A DNA stretch of 27,289 nucleotides from an uncultured Acidimicrobiales bacterium (GCA_937942965.1 CALDGN010000091.1:1-27289); one strand, 5' to 3'; shown: positions 8,901 to 16,129, numbered from the stretch's first letter. Translations and numbers: made by a program. The notes: generated by a model from the letters alone, not told the origin.

Positions 8901-9332
8901 TATCGCATCGAAGGCGATCCCGCTCGCGACGACGCCACGATTGCCGTCATCGACCGCTCCGGTATCTCGGCCAAGATCGCATCTCGTGTCGATCGTGACC
9001 CGGTGCTGCGAGGCACCAAGCACCGCGTTGCCATCGAAGGCCAGGTCCTGATCACTCGTGGTCGCAGCGACGGACGCCTCGTTGCACTCGTGCCCGAGAT
9101 CAAGGACGCCCAACCGGTCGGGATCACGCTGCTGCACCTGCAGCTCGTCGACGAGATCAGCGCCGATGCGCTTCGCACCGTGCTGCAGTCGTACGAGAAC
9201 CGTTTCGTCGCCATCCGCGACGCTGTCCTCGAGACCGAGTCATCGTTCGACGAGGCGCTGCTGCAGACGGTGCCGCTCGACGATCTGCTCGTCAAGCCAG
9301 CCGTGAACATCGCGGACGGTTGGCGCAGCTGA
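5919..9332 (+). CDS. glmS: oversized GlmS-like glutamine:fructose-6-phosphate aminotransferase
   Basis: 1137 residues against about 610 for ordinary GlmS, which makes glucosamine-6-phosphate from fructose-6-phosphate and glutamine. The N-terminus MCGIIGVV supplies the nucleophilic Cys2. The next expected motif (RLEVRGRDS) comes only near residue 156, so about 130 mostly helical residues are inserted. The glutaminase site otherwise looks intact: HTRWAS at 254, NGDVDN at 289, Asp313 in TTDVKVI. SIS domain 1 has VSQSGTTTDT (571) and VASTKAF; SIS domain 2 has KLSELCY and KKH with His734, but the usual HGPLAL is replaced by HIDLSSEP. AKTVTV near Lys939 resembles the C-terminal tail AKSVTVE of normal GlmS, yet about 110 residues precede it and some 198 follow. 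AGGAG lies seven bases before ATG. No glmS ribozyme was recognised. Family is clear; full GlmS activity is inferred, supported by adjacent glmM. Confidence 0.85.
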   Translation: MCGIIGVVRRPSDRTPPSSSEILDAVSAATVGLDVASPPSILTASAALGQVNQLLLGVPGVTSLLTHPGLVAEVAARLEPIQQQLATLDAEALAAGTTIEEDLNAARVQLKDVLWAILRDRLAVPAGVLALSGPAPAPAAIAAMTSVYDALAALDRLEVRGRDSVGLHLLVSEHGMDLDDPALARALRDRSGDESFGNTSVRRLGNVVSFVYKEAAEIGELGDNTAALRRAIAADDLLSALLANSQAQVLVLGHTRWASVGIISEANASPINSEALERAEDPYFVAALNGDVDNYADLAAAAGLEFAAAITTDVKVIPTLVADAVMRGADAHEAFRGSVASFEGSVAIGLCGAAEPGVLRLAQRGSGQAIYVGFAEDTYIVASEPYGVVELTPNYLRLDGETPVDPSNPASARGQIVTLRADAAGEPLRVERHSYDGRSLPVTEDDIVTAEITTRDIDRAGYPHFLLKEISESPRSFRATLLGKLIDTGEGHEVVVGEDTLPQGVRDRLADGSITRVIGIGQGTAAIASQAFVKALMDQVGGRLQIRASLATELSGFGIDADMSDTLIVAVSQSGTTTDTNRTVDLVRERGATVIGIVNRRNSDLTDKADGVLYTSDGRDVEMSVASTKAFYSQVAAGFLLATVIADQVGRDPSAASATQRVLAGLAALPAAMETVIASRDKIGEIAAAVAPPEPYWAIVGSGANRISAEEIRIKLSELCYKAIASDSIEDKKHIDLSSEPLIVVCAAGLVGGTADDAVKEVAIYRAHKAVPVVIANEGETRFGSTNVIRVPAVEPELGFVLSAVAGHLFGYEAALAIDALAMPLRRLRASIEGAIAEQPDASGADLLDRLQPQVHIARREFGVELRQSRYDGHLETSTAVDLALLLRYADGVGSLTSYQIDFGKVGTPAVVLDDLTRALARGIDELTRPIDAIKHQAKTVTVGISRSDESLLHVPLVAATIDAGASRDALSYETLRTLAGLSAAVDEVVGHTRYRIEGDPARDDATIAVIDRSGISAKIASRVDRDPVLRGTKHRVAIEGQVLITRGRSDGRLVALVPEIKDAQPVGITLLHLQLVDEISADALRTVLQSYENRFVAIRDAVLETESSFDEALLQTVPLDDLLVKPAVNIADGWRS

Positions 9333-9356
9333 TCTGTCTGCGGACAAACTGACAAC

Positions 9357-10715
9357 GTGCTCCCGATCGTTACGCCCGCTGAGATGCGCGCAATCGATGC
9401 GGCTGCAACCGAATCCGTCGACGCGCTGATCGAACGAGCTGGGCGACGCCTCGCTCGGACGGCTCGACAGATGCTCGGCGGCGTGTATGGCCGTCGGGTC
9501 ATTGCGATCGCGGGCCCAGGCAATAACGGTGCCGATGCACGCGTCGCTGCGCGTGTTCTCCAGGCCGCAGGCGTACGCACCCGGGTTGTCGATCCGAGCG
9601 AGACTGGCCTTTCCGAGTGTGACCTTGTGATCGACGGTGCGTTCGGCACCGGGATCAGCCGGCCCTTTCACGGTGCGAAGACCACAGCACCGGTGCTGGC
9701 GGTCGACATCCCAAGCGGGGTCGACGGGCTGACGGGCGAACTCGTTGGAACCCCGATGCGGGCGACCCACACGTTGACGTTCGCAGCGCTCAAGCCGGGG
9801 CTACTGCTGCAGCCAGGCGCTGACTGCAGCGGCAACGTCGAGATTGCTGATATCGGGCTCTCGACGGACCACGTTAAGCGTTGGCTCTTTACCCGCTCAG
9901 ACGCAGTCCGCTCCGTACCGGTGCGTCCCAGCAACGACCACAAGTGGCGCCGAGCGGTGGCTGTCATCGGCGGATCGCCGGGCATGTCCGGCGCCCCGCT
10001 GCTCGCTGCCGAAGCCGCGTTCCGAAGCGGGGCTGGCATGGTTCGAGCCCAGATGCCCGGCGCCGAGATCCCGACCCAGCGATCCGAGATCGTGATGGAA
10101 GCCATCCCAGCCACCGGCTGGGCCGACGCGGCCCTGCGCGAGCACAAACGGTTTCACAGCGTGGTGCTGGGGCCGGGCCTGGCGGCCGACGCCGGGCCAG
10201 ACGTCGCCGCGGTCCTCGATGGACTTGATCCGGCCACGCCGGTCGTGCTCGACGCCACCGCATTGCGACTGCTCGGTCGCTACCCGGAACTGCGACCATC
10301 GCTGATCCTCACGCCACATGACGGCGAGTTCGCTGCTCTCACCGGTACAGCTCCGAGCGCCGATCGCTTCGACGCATGTCGTGACCTGGCCGCCCGCACC
10401 AATGCCACCGTGCTCCTCAAGGGCCCGCTCACCATCGTGGCTGCCCCGGACGGGCGTGCGATCGCCGTCGGCCATGGCGACGCCCGGCTGGCCGTCGCTG
10501 GATCAGGCGATGTCTTGTCCGGCGCCATCGCCGCGTTCGCTGCGGCTGGCCTCGAACCGATCCTGGCGGCAGCACTCGGTGCCTGGGTGCACGCTGACGC
10601 CGGCCATCAGCTCCCGTTGCTCGGCGGCATCGCTTCGGATCTGTTGGGCGGCCTGGCACACTCTGTTTCCGACCTGGTTGCTCACCGACCGAGAGGACAT
10701 CATGCGGCCAACTGA
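9357..10715 (+). CDS. nnr: bifunctional NAD(P)H-hydrate epimerase / ADP-dependent NAD(P)H-hydrate dehydratase
   Basis: 452 residues in two domains. Residues 1 to about 175 form a YjeF-N epimerase (start PAEMRAIDAAA, GPGNNGADARVAARVL, DIPSGVDGLTGE). Residues about 190-452 form the carbohydrate-kinase-like dehydratase (AVIGGSPGMSGAPLLAAEAA, LTPHDGEFAAL, LKGPLTIV, and the catalytic loop AGSGDVLSG). Together they repair damaged hydrated NADH and NADPH. The epimerase nucleotide loop reads NNGADA where most members have NNGGDG. GTG at 9357 is chosen because similarity starts at once; no good ribosome binding site is visible. The 3' end overlaps alr by 14 bases, implying coupled translation, and the nnr-alr pairing is common in actinobacteria. 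Confidence 0.93.
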   Translation: MLPIVTPAEMRAIDAAATESVDALIERAGRRLARTARQMLGGVYGRRVIAIAGPGNNGADARVAARVLQAAGVRTRVVDPSETGLSECDLVIDGAFGTGISRPFHGAKTTAPVLAVDIPSGVDGLTGELVGTPMRATHTLTFAALKPGLLLQPGADCSGNVEIADIGLSTDHVKRWLFTRSDAVRSVPVRPSNDHKWRRAVAVIGGSPGMSGAPLLAAEAAFRSGAGMVRAQMPGAEIPTQRSEIVMEAIPATGWADAALREHKRFHSVVLGPGLAADAGPDVAAVLDGLDPATPVVLDATALRLLGRYPELRPSLILTPHDGEFAALTGTAPSADRFDACRDLAARTNATVLLKGPLTIVAAPDGRAIAVGHGDARLAVAGSGDVLSGAIAAFAAAGLEPILAAALGAWVHADAGHQLPLLGGIASDLLGGLAHSVSDLVAHRPRGHHAAN

Positions 10716-11856
10716 GGCCACCGTCGACCTGGGCGCGTTCGCCCGCAACGTGGAGAGGCTTGCCGCCCACGCGGCGCCCGCGCAGCTCTGCGCCGTCACC
10801 AAAGCTGACGGCTACGGACACGGCGCCGTGGCGACATCACGAGCGGCCCTCGATGCAGGCGCAACGATGATCGCCGTCGCGCTCGTCGAAGAGGGCATGG
10901 AACTTCGCCAATCCGGTGTGCGGGCCCCGATCCTGCTCTTGTCCGAGCCCCGCCCGAACGAAATGTTCGAGGTCGTCGGGGCGGGACTAACCCCGACCGT
11001 TTACACCGCGGATGGCATCGCTGCGCTTGTCGCTGCCGCTGGCTTCGAAGCTGGCGAAGAACCGGTCGACGTGCACCTCAACATCGACACCGGCATGAAC
11101 CGAGTCGGTTTGCGCCCCGAGGCTGGGTGGGCTGACGACGGCACCAGCGGCGCCGACGCATGGCTCCGTGACATCGTCCGAGCGATCGCCGACAAGCCCG
11201 GCATCCGATTGAGTGGAGTGTGGACACACTTCGCCGTCGCCGATGAACCTGAACGCCCCGAGACCGCCGGTCAGCTGGCCCGCTTCCAGGGCGTGCTCGA
11301 CCAGCTCAGCGAGGACCTGCCCGACGACGTGATGGTCCATGCCAGTAACTCGGCCGGCCTCCTCGGACATCCCGAGGCTCGTTTCGACATGGTGCGGGTC
11401 GGTATCGCCATGTACGGCATCGCTCCGTCCTCACCGCTCGACGGCGTCGTCGAGCTCGAACCCGCCCTCTCGGTGCAGACCGAGGTGGGGCTCGTCAAGC
11501 GCCTCAAGGCAGGCGAATCGTTGTCGTACGGCTTGCGGCACACGCTTGCCGAAGACACCGTCGTTGCCACAATCCCCGTGGGCTACGCAGACGGCATGCG
11601 GCGCGACAGCTACGAACGAGGCGTCCACGTGCTCGTCGGCGGCGAGCTTCGTCCTGTCGTCGGCACCGTGACGATGGACCAGGCCATGGTTGACCTTGGC
11701 CCCGAGACGACCGTCCGCTCCGGTGACCCGGTCGTGCTGATCGGCGAGCAAAACGGACGTCGCATCACTGCCGCCGACGCGGCCGGGCTTTTCGACACCA
11801 TTCCGTACGAGATCGTCTGCGACATCGGACGTCGCGTGCGTCGCCGCTACATCTGA
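10702..11856 (+). CDS. alr: alanine racemase
   Basis: 384 residues, typical. It is a PLP enzyme interconverting L- and D-alanine for peptidoglycan. The PLP lysine is Lys34 in AVTKADGYGHG, and the second catalytic base is Tyr276 in LSYGLRHTL. Other family blocks are VDVHLNIDTGMNRVG, the VWTHFAVAD segment, the FDMVRVGIAMYG strand, the IPVGYADGMRR segment and the C-terminal DTIPYEIVCDIGRRVRRRYI. I reject longer in-frame starts (from 10318), since they lie inside nnr and lack similarity; ATG at 10702 has GAGAGGA just upstream, and MRPTEATVDLGAFARNV is the normal Alr N-terminus. In mycobacteria alr is followed directly by tsaE; here five other genes intervene. Confidence 0.97.
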   Translation: MRPTEATVDLGAFARNVERLAAHAAPAQLCAVTKADGYGHGAVATSRAALDAGATMIAVALVEEGMELRQSGVRAPILLLSEPRPNEMFEVVGAGLTPTVYTADGIAALVAAAGFEAGEEPVDVHLNIDTGMNRVGLRPEAGWADDGTSGADAWLRDIVRAIADKPGIRLSGVWTHFAVADEPERPETAGQLARFQGVLDQLSEDLPDDVMVHASNSAGLLGHPEARFDMVRVGIAMYGIAPSSPLDGVVELEPALSVQTEVGLVKRLKAGESLSYGLRHTLAEDTVVATIPVGYADGMRRDSYERGVHVLVGGELRPVVGTVTMDQAMVDLGPETTVRSGDPVVLIGEQNGRRITAADAAGLFDTIPYEIVCDIGRRVRRRYI

Positions 11857-11892
11857 TTGTGCGTAGGTCTGACAGAGCGTCGGTGGTCTGAC

Positions 11893-12990
11893 GTGGCCTC
11901 GGTCGTCGTTCTCGAGCCGTGGTACGGCGGTTCGCACCGTGTCTGGCTCGACGGATGGATCGCCCGAACTCGCCACGACATCGCAACGCTCACGCTTCCC
12001 GACCGGTTCTGGAAGTGGCGGATGCGAGGCGGTGCAGTTGACCTCGCAGCCCAGTTCGACCAGCACGTCGCGACCTGCGGCCGCCCCGACGCCGTGGTGG
12101 TGTCCGGGCTGATCGATGCTGCCGCCTTTGCCGGGCTCGCCCGCCGGTCGCTGGCAACGACGCCGATCGCGCTGTACGCCCACGAGAACCAGGTGCTGTA
12201 TCCGCTGGCACCGAACCAGCGGCCCGAGACCGACCTGGGCTTGGCGAACTGGCGCTCAATGCTCGCCGCCGACGCCGTGTGGTGGAACTCTGGATTTCAT
12301 CGCGACGCCCTGCTCGACGCGCTTCCCGAGCTGCTCGGCCGCCAACCCGAACCAACCGATCCCCAGGCACTCGAGCGAGTGCGGTCGGTCAGCACGGTGC
12401 TGTGGCCGGGGGTCGATGTCGCGGGGCTCATCGCTGCGCCTCGAACCAGGCGAGAGGTCCCGCTCGTGGTGTGGAACCAACGTTGGGATCACGACAAGAA
12501 TCCGCACGCGGTGTTCTCAGCCCTGGCCGCTCTTGCAAGCGACGGCGTGCCGTTTGAGCTCGCACTTGCGGGCGAAAACCACGGACATCAGGGCATGAGC
12601 GACCAGGTTCGCTTCGAGCTGGCCGGACGCATCGTGCACGAGGGTTGGCTCGACACCGATGACTATCGCTCGCTGCTCACCCGAGCCGATGTCGTGATGA
12701 GCGCGGCCGACCACGAGTTCTTTGGCATCGCGCTGGTCGAAGCAATGGCAGCCGGCGCTGTGCCCGTGCTGCCCGACCGGCTCAGCTTTCCTGAACTTGT
12801 CGAGCCGCAATGGCACGACGCAGCGCTGTACCCCGATGGCGACCTGCGGCGCCGTGTCCGAGCCGTGCTCAACGATCTTGATGGCTGGCGCGCACGATTG
12901 GTTGGCCTGCGTGAGTCGATGGCACGCTTCGATAGCGCCCACGCCGCTCGCGCCCACGACGAGGCTGTTGAGCACCTGATCGACTCCTAG
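11893..12990 (+). CDS. DUF3524-type glycosyltransferase (tRNA-queuosine mannosyltransferase-like)
   Basis: 365 residues. The N-terminus VVVLEPWYGGSHRVWLDGW and the YAHENQVLYPLAPNQRPETD segment with NSGFHRDALL are signatures of the DUF3524 domain, found with a GT-B glycosyltransferase domain in animal GTDC1, the enzyme that mannosylates queuosine in tRNA-Asp. The C-terminal half has VVWNQRWDHDKNPHAVF and the donor-sugar site HEFFGIALVEAMAAGAVPVLP. Bacterial relatives exist, but their substrate is, to my knowledge, not settled. GTG at 11893 is preferred over TTG at 11857 because similarity begins directly after it. No queuosine synthesis genes lie in the window. It sits 36 bases after alr and 9 bases before a decarboxylase gene, so may be co-transcribed with both. 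Family confident, substrate inferred. Confidence 0.82.
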   Translation: MASVVVLEPWYGGSHRVWLDGWIARTRHDIATLTLPDRFWKWRMRGGAVDLAAQFDQHVATCGRPDAVVVSGLIDAAAFAGLARRSLATTPIALYAHENQVLYPLAPNQRPETDLGLANWRSMLAADAVWWNSGFHRDALLDALPELLGRQPEPTDPQALERVRSVSTVLWPGVDVAGLIAAPRTRREVPLVVWNQRWDHDKNPHAVFSALAALASDGVPFELALAGENHGHQGMSDQVRFELAGRIVHEGWLDTDDYRSLLTRADVVMSAADHEFFGIALVEAMAAGAVPVLPDRLSFPELVEPQWHDAALYPDGDLRRRVRAVLNDLDGWRARLVGLRESMARFDSAHAARAHDEAVEHLIDS

Positions 12991-12999
12991 GCTGCTCGC

Positions 13000-14358
13000 G
13001 TGCCTGGAGATTCTGAACTTTTCGACGCTGCGGTCGCTGCCTCGAAGCGCTATGCAGCAGACGCGCACGGCGGTCCCGTCGGCCCGAACCAAGCCCAGCT
13101 CGATGCGCTCGCTGCGTTCGCCAACGTCTCGGTCGATAGCCCGATTGGGGCGCACGCGGCCTTGGAACTGCTTGACACGGTCGGGTCGCCGGCGACGATG
13201 CGGTCGACCGGAGGCCGGTACTTCGGCTTCGTGAACGGCGGCACGACCGAGGAAGCACGGGCCGCAGCGATCCTTGCGGGTGCGTGGGATCAAAACGCAG
13301 CGCTTCCGGCGATGAGCCCGGCCGCGTCGGCCCTCGATGCGGCCGCGGCCGACATGATCGTCGATGTCCTGGGGTTGCCCCAGACATCAACGGCGGCGTT
13401 CTGTGGCGGAGCGACCGTCGCGAACATCACCGCAATCGTGACGGCCCGCGACTCGCTCTTGGACCGAGCCGGCTGGGACATCCACGAGCAGGGGCTCCTC
13501 GGGGCCCCCGAGGTGCGAGTCATCATCAGCGAAGAAGCGCACATCTCTGTGCACAAGGCGCTGCGGGTCGCCGGCTTCGGTCAACAACAAGTCACCGTGG
13601 TCGCTGCCGATGGAGCGGGTCGCCTCGACGCAACCAAGCTTCCCTCGGTGACCGGACCAACGCTGGTCCTGGCCCAAGCTGGCAACGTCAACAGCGGTCA
13701 CAGCGACCCCTTCAACGAGATCATCGACGCGGTCGGTGGGCCCGACACGTGGGTCCACGTTGACGGAGCGTTCGGGTTGTGGGCCAACGCGGTGCCGGAC
13801 CGTCGGGTGCATGTTGCCGGCGTCGAGCGGGCCGACTCGTGGGCAACCGACGGCCACAAGTGGCTCAACGTGCCGTATGACTGCGGTGTCGTGATCTGCG
13901 CCGACGGCGAGCAGCTGCGCCGCTCCATGCGCATGGACGCGGCCTACGTTCCCGACGGAGGCGAAGCTCGCACGCTGATGAGCATGGGTCTCCAGATGTC
14001 TCAAGCGGCACGTGGCGTTCCCGTCTGGGCCGTGCTGGCAGCACGGGGCCGCTCCGGAGTAGCTGACCTCATCGAGCAGTCATGTCGGTGCGCCGAGCGG
14101 TTCGGCGAGACACTCGCCGCCGCCGGCGCCGAGGTGCTCGCTCCCGTCGTGATCAACCAAGCGTTGGTTGCGTTCGGCGACGATGCGACCACCGACCGGG
14201 TCGTCGAGGCTGTCCAGGCCAGCGGCGTGTGCTGGATGGGTGCGACCACATGGCAAGGGCGCCGAGCGATGCGGATCTCGGTCTCGGACCTGTCGACGAC
14301 ATTCGACGATGTCGACCGCTCGGTCGCAGCTGTGCTCGACGCGTGGCGGTCGCTCTAA
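13000..14358 (+). CDS. PLP-dependent group II decarboxylase family protein
   Basis: 452 residues, fold type I PLP enzyme of the aromatic-amino-acid/glutamate decarboxylase family. Seen: AWDQNAALPAMSPAASALD in the substrate region; GGATVANITAIVTARD; HISVHKALRVAGFG, whose His would stack on the cofactor; VHVDGAFGLWA with the pyridine-binding Asp; and DGHKWLNVPYDCG with the Schiff-base Lys287. It probably removes the carboxyl group of an amino acid, but the substrate cannot be read from the sequence; some relatives are aldehyde synthases. GTG at 13000 lies nine bases after the preceding stop and has no clear ribosome binding site. The stop codon lies inside a short tandem duplication (14347-14373). 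Confidence 0.88.
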   Translation: MPGDSELFDAAVAASKRYAADAHGGPVGPNQAQLDALAAFANVSVDSPIGAHAALELLDTVGSPATMRSTGGRYFGFVNGGTTEEARAAAILAGAWDQNAALPAMSPAASALDAAAADMIVDVLGLPQTSTAAFCGGATVANITAIVTARDSLLDRAGWDIHEQGLLGAPEVRVIISEEAHISVHKALRVAGFGQQQVTVVAADGAGRLDATKLPSVTGPTLVLAQAGNVNSGHSDPFNEIIDAVGGPDTWVHVDGAFGLWANAVPDRRVHVAGVERADSWATDGHKWLNVPYDCGVVICADGEQLRRSMRMDAAYVPDGGEARTLMSMGLQMSQAARGVPVWAVLAARGRSGVADLIEQSCRCAERFGETLAAAGAEVLAPVVINQALVAFGDDATTDRVVEAVQASGVCWMGATTWQGRRAMRISVSDLSTTFDDVDRSVAAVLDAWRSL

Positions 14359-14373
14359 CCCGGTCGCTCTAAC
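14347..14373 (+). repeat. 13-bp direct repeat across the decarboxylase stop codon
   Basis: CGGTCGCTCTAAC occurs at 14347-14359 and again at 14361-14373, separated by one base. The first copy encodes the last residues and the TAA stop of the decarboxylase; the second reproduces the same codons and stop in the 3' untranslated region. It looks like a recent slippage duplication with no evident function. Confidence 0.75.
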
Positions 14374-14444
14374 TCGACACGGCCGGTCCCGTTTTGGGCG
14401 TTGTGTAGTTGTACGCAGTACGTGTGCCCGCTGTCGCAGTTTGA

Positions 14445-14462
14445 GCGTGAAGTGCTTCACGC
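14445..14462 (+). promoter_or_regulatory. 18-bp palindrome resembling a CRP-family operator
   Basis: GCGTGAAGTGCTTCACGC is a perfect inverted repeat of 8-bp arms around TG. It contains GTGA-N6-TCAC, the half-site spacing recognised by CRP/FNR-family regulators (consensus TGTGA-N6-TCACA). It lies about 65 bases upstream of the ATG of a cyclic-nucleotide-binding protein. A smaller repeat, GTAC-GCA-GTAC, is at 14411-14421. The palindrome is certain; binding by a CRP-type protein is inferred. Confidence 0.6.
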
Positions 14463-14526
14463 CCGGAGCGAAACGGCCATGGCACGCTGCAGCCATGGGG
14501 AACAACGATCATGGCGGGCGGAACGA

Positions 14527-14910
14527 ATGACGGCAGTGTTCGAGGAATTGGGTTTCTGGCAGAAGCGCAACTTCTACCGGATGTTGGAAGAGCGCCACGT
14601 TTCGACTGGCGAGGAGCTCATGACCCAGGGCGAGTTGGGTGACGAGTTCATGATCCTGCTCGACGGACAAGCGGCCGTGACCGTCGACGGCGAGCAGATC
14701 AAGTACGTCGGCCCGGGCGAGTTCTTTGGCGAGCTTGCACTCCTTCCGGAGATCTCGAACAGCAATGGGCGACGACTCGCCTCGGTAGTTGCCACCGAAT
14801 CGGCAACCGTCGGCGTGTGCGGCTCGATGATCTTCAAGCACATCATCGACAGCTACCCACGAGTCGGCGGACGCATCATCGCCCAGGCGTGGTCGATTAC
14901 CGGAAACTGA
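14527..14910 (+). CDS. stand-alone cyclic-nucleotide-binding domain protein
   Basis: 127 residues, a single CNB (cNMP-binding) beta-roll with short flanking helices. Seen: a leading helix (AVFEELGFWQKRNFYRMLEE), strands with STGEELMTQGELGDEFMILLDGQAAV, and the phosphate-binding cassette GPGEFFGELALLPE followed by GRRLASVVATES. The cassette Glu and Arg that bind cyclic phosphate are therefore both present, with a slightly longer loop between them. There is no helix-turn-helix or kinase domain, so it is neither a CRP regulator nor an obvious effector by itself. ATG at 14527 starts right before the domain; in-frame ATG 14479 is possible but would add Cys/Ser/Arg-rich sequence overlapping the upstream palindrome region. 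It is convergent with the next gene, which ends at the adjacent base. Confidence 0.82.
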   Translation: MTAVFEELGFWQKRNFYRMLEERHVSTGEELMTQGELGDEFMILLDGQAAVTVDGEQIKYVGPGEFFGELALLPEISNSNGRRLASVVATESATVGVCGSMIFKHIIDSYPRVGGRIIAQAWSITGN

Positions 14911-16080
14911 TCAGATCCGCCAGGTGCGCGCTACTGCTTCGACCTCGGCGTTGAAGCGGTTCTTCCGGACTGATCCGGCGTGCCGCTTCCAGCCCGCAGC
15001 ATCGAACGCCTGGCAGCGGAGATAGCTGTTCACGGCGGTCGCAAGGTTGGTGCGATGGGCGAAGTCGAGGAAGATCGCTCCGTATACCGCACCCTCAGTC
15101 GACGCACCCTTGAGCCGCGGTGCGATGGTGCCGTCCTTGCGGAGCGTGGCGATCGGCGCATAGCCCGGAAGTACCCGAGCGAGCGATGGCTGCTCGGACA
15201 GCTCGTCGATGACGAACGCGGCCCGGAGTTCGCTACCGGTCAGATCCGGCCGAACCTCGGTCGCATACATCCAGTAGCGCTGCGAGAAGATCCCGATCGA
15301 TTCGATGAACGCGATGAGCGGGCTCGTCTTCTTGTCCGTGCGGTGCGTGCCGGAGCGGCCGTTGGCGAGCTCCTTGCCGATCCACAGGGCGTACTTTGCG
15401 GCGAGCTCCCAGCGCTTCATGCTTGGCAGGAGCGAAAAGTGGATGGCGTGCGCGTACTCGTGCGCAAGCGTGGTGGCGGGCGTACGCCCACTTCCGAACA
15501 GGCGACGATCTTGCGTTGGTCCCTTGATATGCATGAGCGGTACGCCGCTCGTCACGCTCTGGGGCTGCACCCATGGCAACTTGCCGGGGACGAGCACCTC
15601 GGGAAATCGGCAGTCGACTTTTGCGTTCACCCGATGCCACTGCGCCGGACGGTCGCCTCCGCCATGGGGGAACGGGCCGCGGCTTTTGCCATTGAAGGGC
15701 GGGATGTCTTGGAACACCGTTTCGTAGACCTCATAGCAACGGTCCATGACTCGGTAGTGCGGAAACTGGGCCTCGTTCTTGGGGCTCACATTGAGTCGTG
15801 CTCGGTCGCCCTTGTTGCGAAAGCGCAACGCGACCTCGCTCACGCCCGCATTGTTCCCGTCGAGCATGCGGACTGCGACGTTGTGCGCATGGACCACGAA
15901 ATCGCCCTTGGTTGAAGCAGGCAGCTCCGCAAACGCGGCCCAACCATGTTCGTCGGTCATCGCGACGATCGGGTCGCCGATGCCGGCCGCGCCGATGCCG
16001 GGCTTGTTCACATCGGGCCGGTGCGACACAAATGTGTATCGCAGGGGCGAACGGTCGAGTTCCACCTTGACTCGCAACAT
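14911..16080 (-). CDS. putative zinc metallopeptidase with HEYAH motif, family not recognised
   Basis: 389 residues. I cannot name the family. Residues 207-211 read HEYAH within TTLAHEYAHAIHF, matching the HExxH zinc signature of zincins; a downstream helix (FIESIGIFSQRYWMYATE) offers Glu residues as a possible third ligand. Residues 1 to about 110 look like a beta-sandwich of the transthyretin-like kind (MTDEHGWAAFAELPASTKGDFVVHAH, here in part). No signal peptide follows the ATG at 16080, so the protein appears cytoplasmic unless it starts elsewhere; longer in-frame codons up to 16293 overlap the divergent peptidase gene and look like non-coding Ser/Arg/Pro-rich sequence. Start codons of this gene and the divergent peptidase are only 49 bases apart, suggesting joint control. 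Reality of the gene: high. Peptidase activity: inferred. Confidence 0.72.
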   Translation of the reverse strand: MLRVKVELDRSPLRYTFVSHRPDVNKPGIGAAGIGDPIVAMTDEHGWAAFAELPASTKGDFVVHAHNVAVRMLDGNNAGVSEVALRFRNKGDRARLNVSPKNEAQFPHYRVMDRCYEVYETVFQDIPPFNGKSRGPFPHGGGDRPAQWHRVNAKVDCRFPEVLVPGKLPWVQPQSVTSGVPLMHIKGPTQDRRLFGSGRTPATTLAHEYAHAIHFSLLPSMKRWELAAKYALWIGKELANGRSGTHRTDKKTSPLIAFIESIGIFSQRYWMYATEVRPDLTGSELRAAFVIDELSEQPSLARVLPGYAPIATLRKDGTIAPRLKGASTEGAVYGAIFLDFAHRTNLATAVNSYLRCQAFDAAGWKRHAGSVRKNRFNAEVEAVARTWRI

Positions 16081-16129
16081 GGACCCATGCTGGCATCTGG
16101 ACGCAGTGCCGCGCGTACCCTCGGAGGCG

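Noticed and set aside
14401..14526. N-terminal extension of the cNMP-binding protein from an upstream start
   Set aside because: The added residues are Cys/Ser/Arg-rich, do not resemble the domain and would cover the CRP-like palindrome; ATG 14527 sits right before the domain.
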